A stretch of 6,119 nt of DNA from assembly GCA_002724825.1 (NCBI GenBank), contig PBPU01000126.1:1-6119 (forward strand). Direction: 5' to 3'. Source of the stretch: Acidimicrobiaceae bacterium (GTDB lineage: Bacteria > Actinomycetota > Acidimicrobiia > Acidimicrobiales > UBA8592). The notes beneath the pieces are model-generated. The model worked only from the letters and a program-made list of their open reading frames with translations. It was not told the origin of the DNA and did no database searches. Positions 5,943 to 6,119 of the stretch are shown piece by piece (position 1 is the stretch's first letter; each line of letters opens with the position of its first letter). The position numbers and the translations under genes are program-made.

Positions 5943-6119
5943 ATGTCCGGACAAAGGCTACTTGCAACTTTCATAACGGCTCTTCTAATAGCAGCCCCCC
6001 TCGTACTTCTAACCTCTACCGCCTCGCCAGCGAACGCACAGACCTACAACGTGATCGAAGCAAGCGTCGTGACGACCACGGACTTAAACCCGTTTGTGGC
6101 AAACCCTAACCTCAACTTC
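5943..6119 (+). CDS. Secreted protein, N-terminal fragment cut by window end
   Basis: Fifty-nine codons are visible and the frame is open at the window end. The N-terminus is a clear Sec signal peptide: Arg5, a hydrophobic core (about 6-23), then a T/S/A/P-rich stretch ending ANA-Q, so cleavage is predicted after Ala32. No lipobox cysteine is present, so it is a secreted or periplasmic/cell-wall protein rather than a lipoprotein. The visible mature part has repeated valine/threonine residues and DLNPF, a run vaguely like the start of some family-5 extracellular solute-binding proteins, but 27 residues are far too few to decide. There is no Shine-Dalgarno before the ATG; the frame is open further upstream but without an ATG, and the signal peptide strongly supports this start. 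It has a 176-base spacer behind the phosphatase and probably its own promoter. Confidence 0.7.
   Translation, partial: MSGQRLLATFITALLIAAPLVLLTSTASPANAQTYNVIEASVVTTTDLNPFVANPNLNF

Overview
The window reads as a stretch of chromosome from an environmental bacterium of middling GC (sample lines counted by eye gave 45-50 %). An actinobacterial origin, possibly of the Acidimicrobiia type, is my best guess. It rests on the style of the histidine phosphatase, on TTG and GTG starts, on starts with little or no Shine-Dalgarno sequence, and on one near-consensus -10 box placed for a leaderless mRNA. It is not proven; Chloroflexota could look similar. I see no rRNA, tRNA, CRISPR array, insertion sequence or phage gene.

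Layout. (1) 2-277: the 3' end of a helical protein I do not recognise, running in from outside the window. (2) 328-4224: four tightly packed plus-strand genes, namely a classical short-chain dehydrogenase/reductase (SDR) with a C-terminal extension, a 14-helix-type MFS exporter (DHA2 family) that starts two bases after the SDR stop, a C-factor/sniffer-like SDR after a 59-base gap, and a MOSC-domain protein whose ATG overlaps the previous stop by one base. (3) 4221-5051, minus strand: a second classical SDR with altered signature motifs, converging on the MOSC gene so that both stop codons lie inside one CTAG. (4) 5052-5157: a short divergent spacer with a TATAAT box for the minus-strand SDR and a small dyad. 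(5) 5158-5766: a histidine phosphatase with a GTG start. (6) 5767-5942: a spacer holding a 10-bp perfect inverted repeat around 61 bases, and a smaller dyad. (7) 5943-6119: the first 59 codons of a secreted protein, cut by the window end.

How the genes may work together: two reductases of different subfamilies, a drug/metabolite exporter and a MOSC protein in one transcription unit suggest modification and removal of a small carbonyl- or N-oxygenated compound. That is inference from gene order; no substrate can be read from the sequence. The individual families are ordinary. I found no clear new multi-gene system. The least explained items are the inverted-repeat element at 5764-5844, the extended SDR, and the two incomplete end genes.
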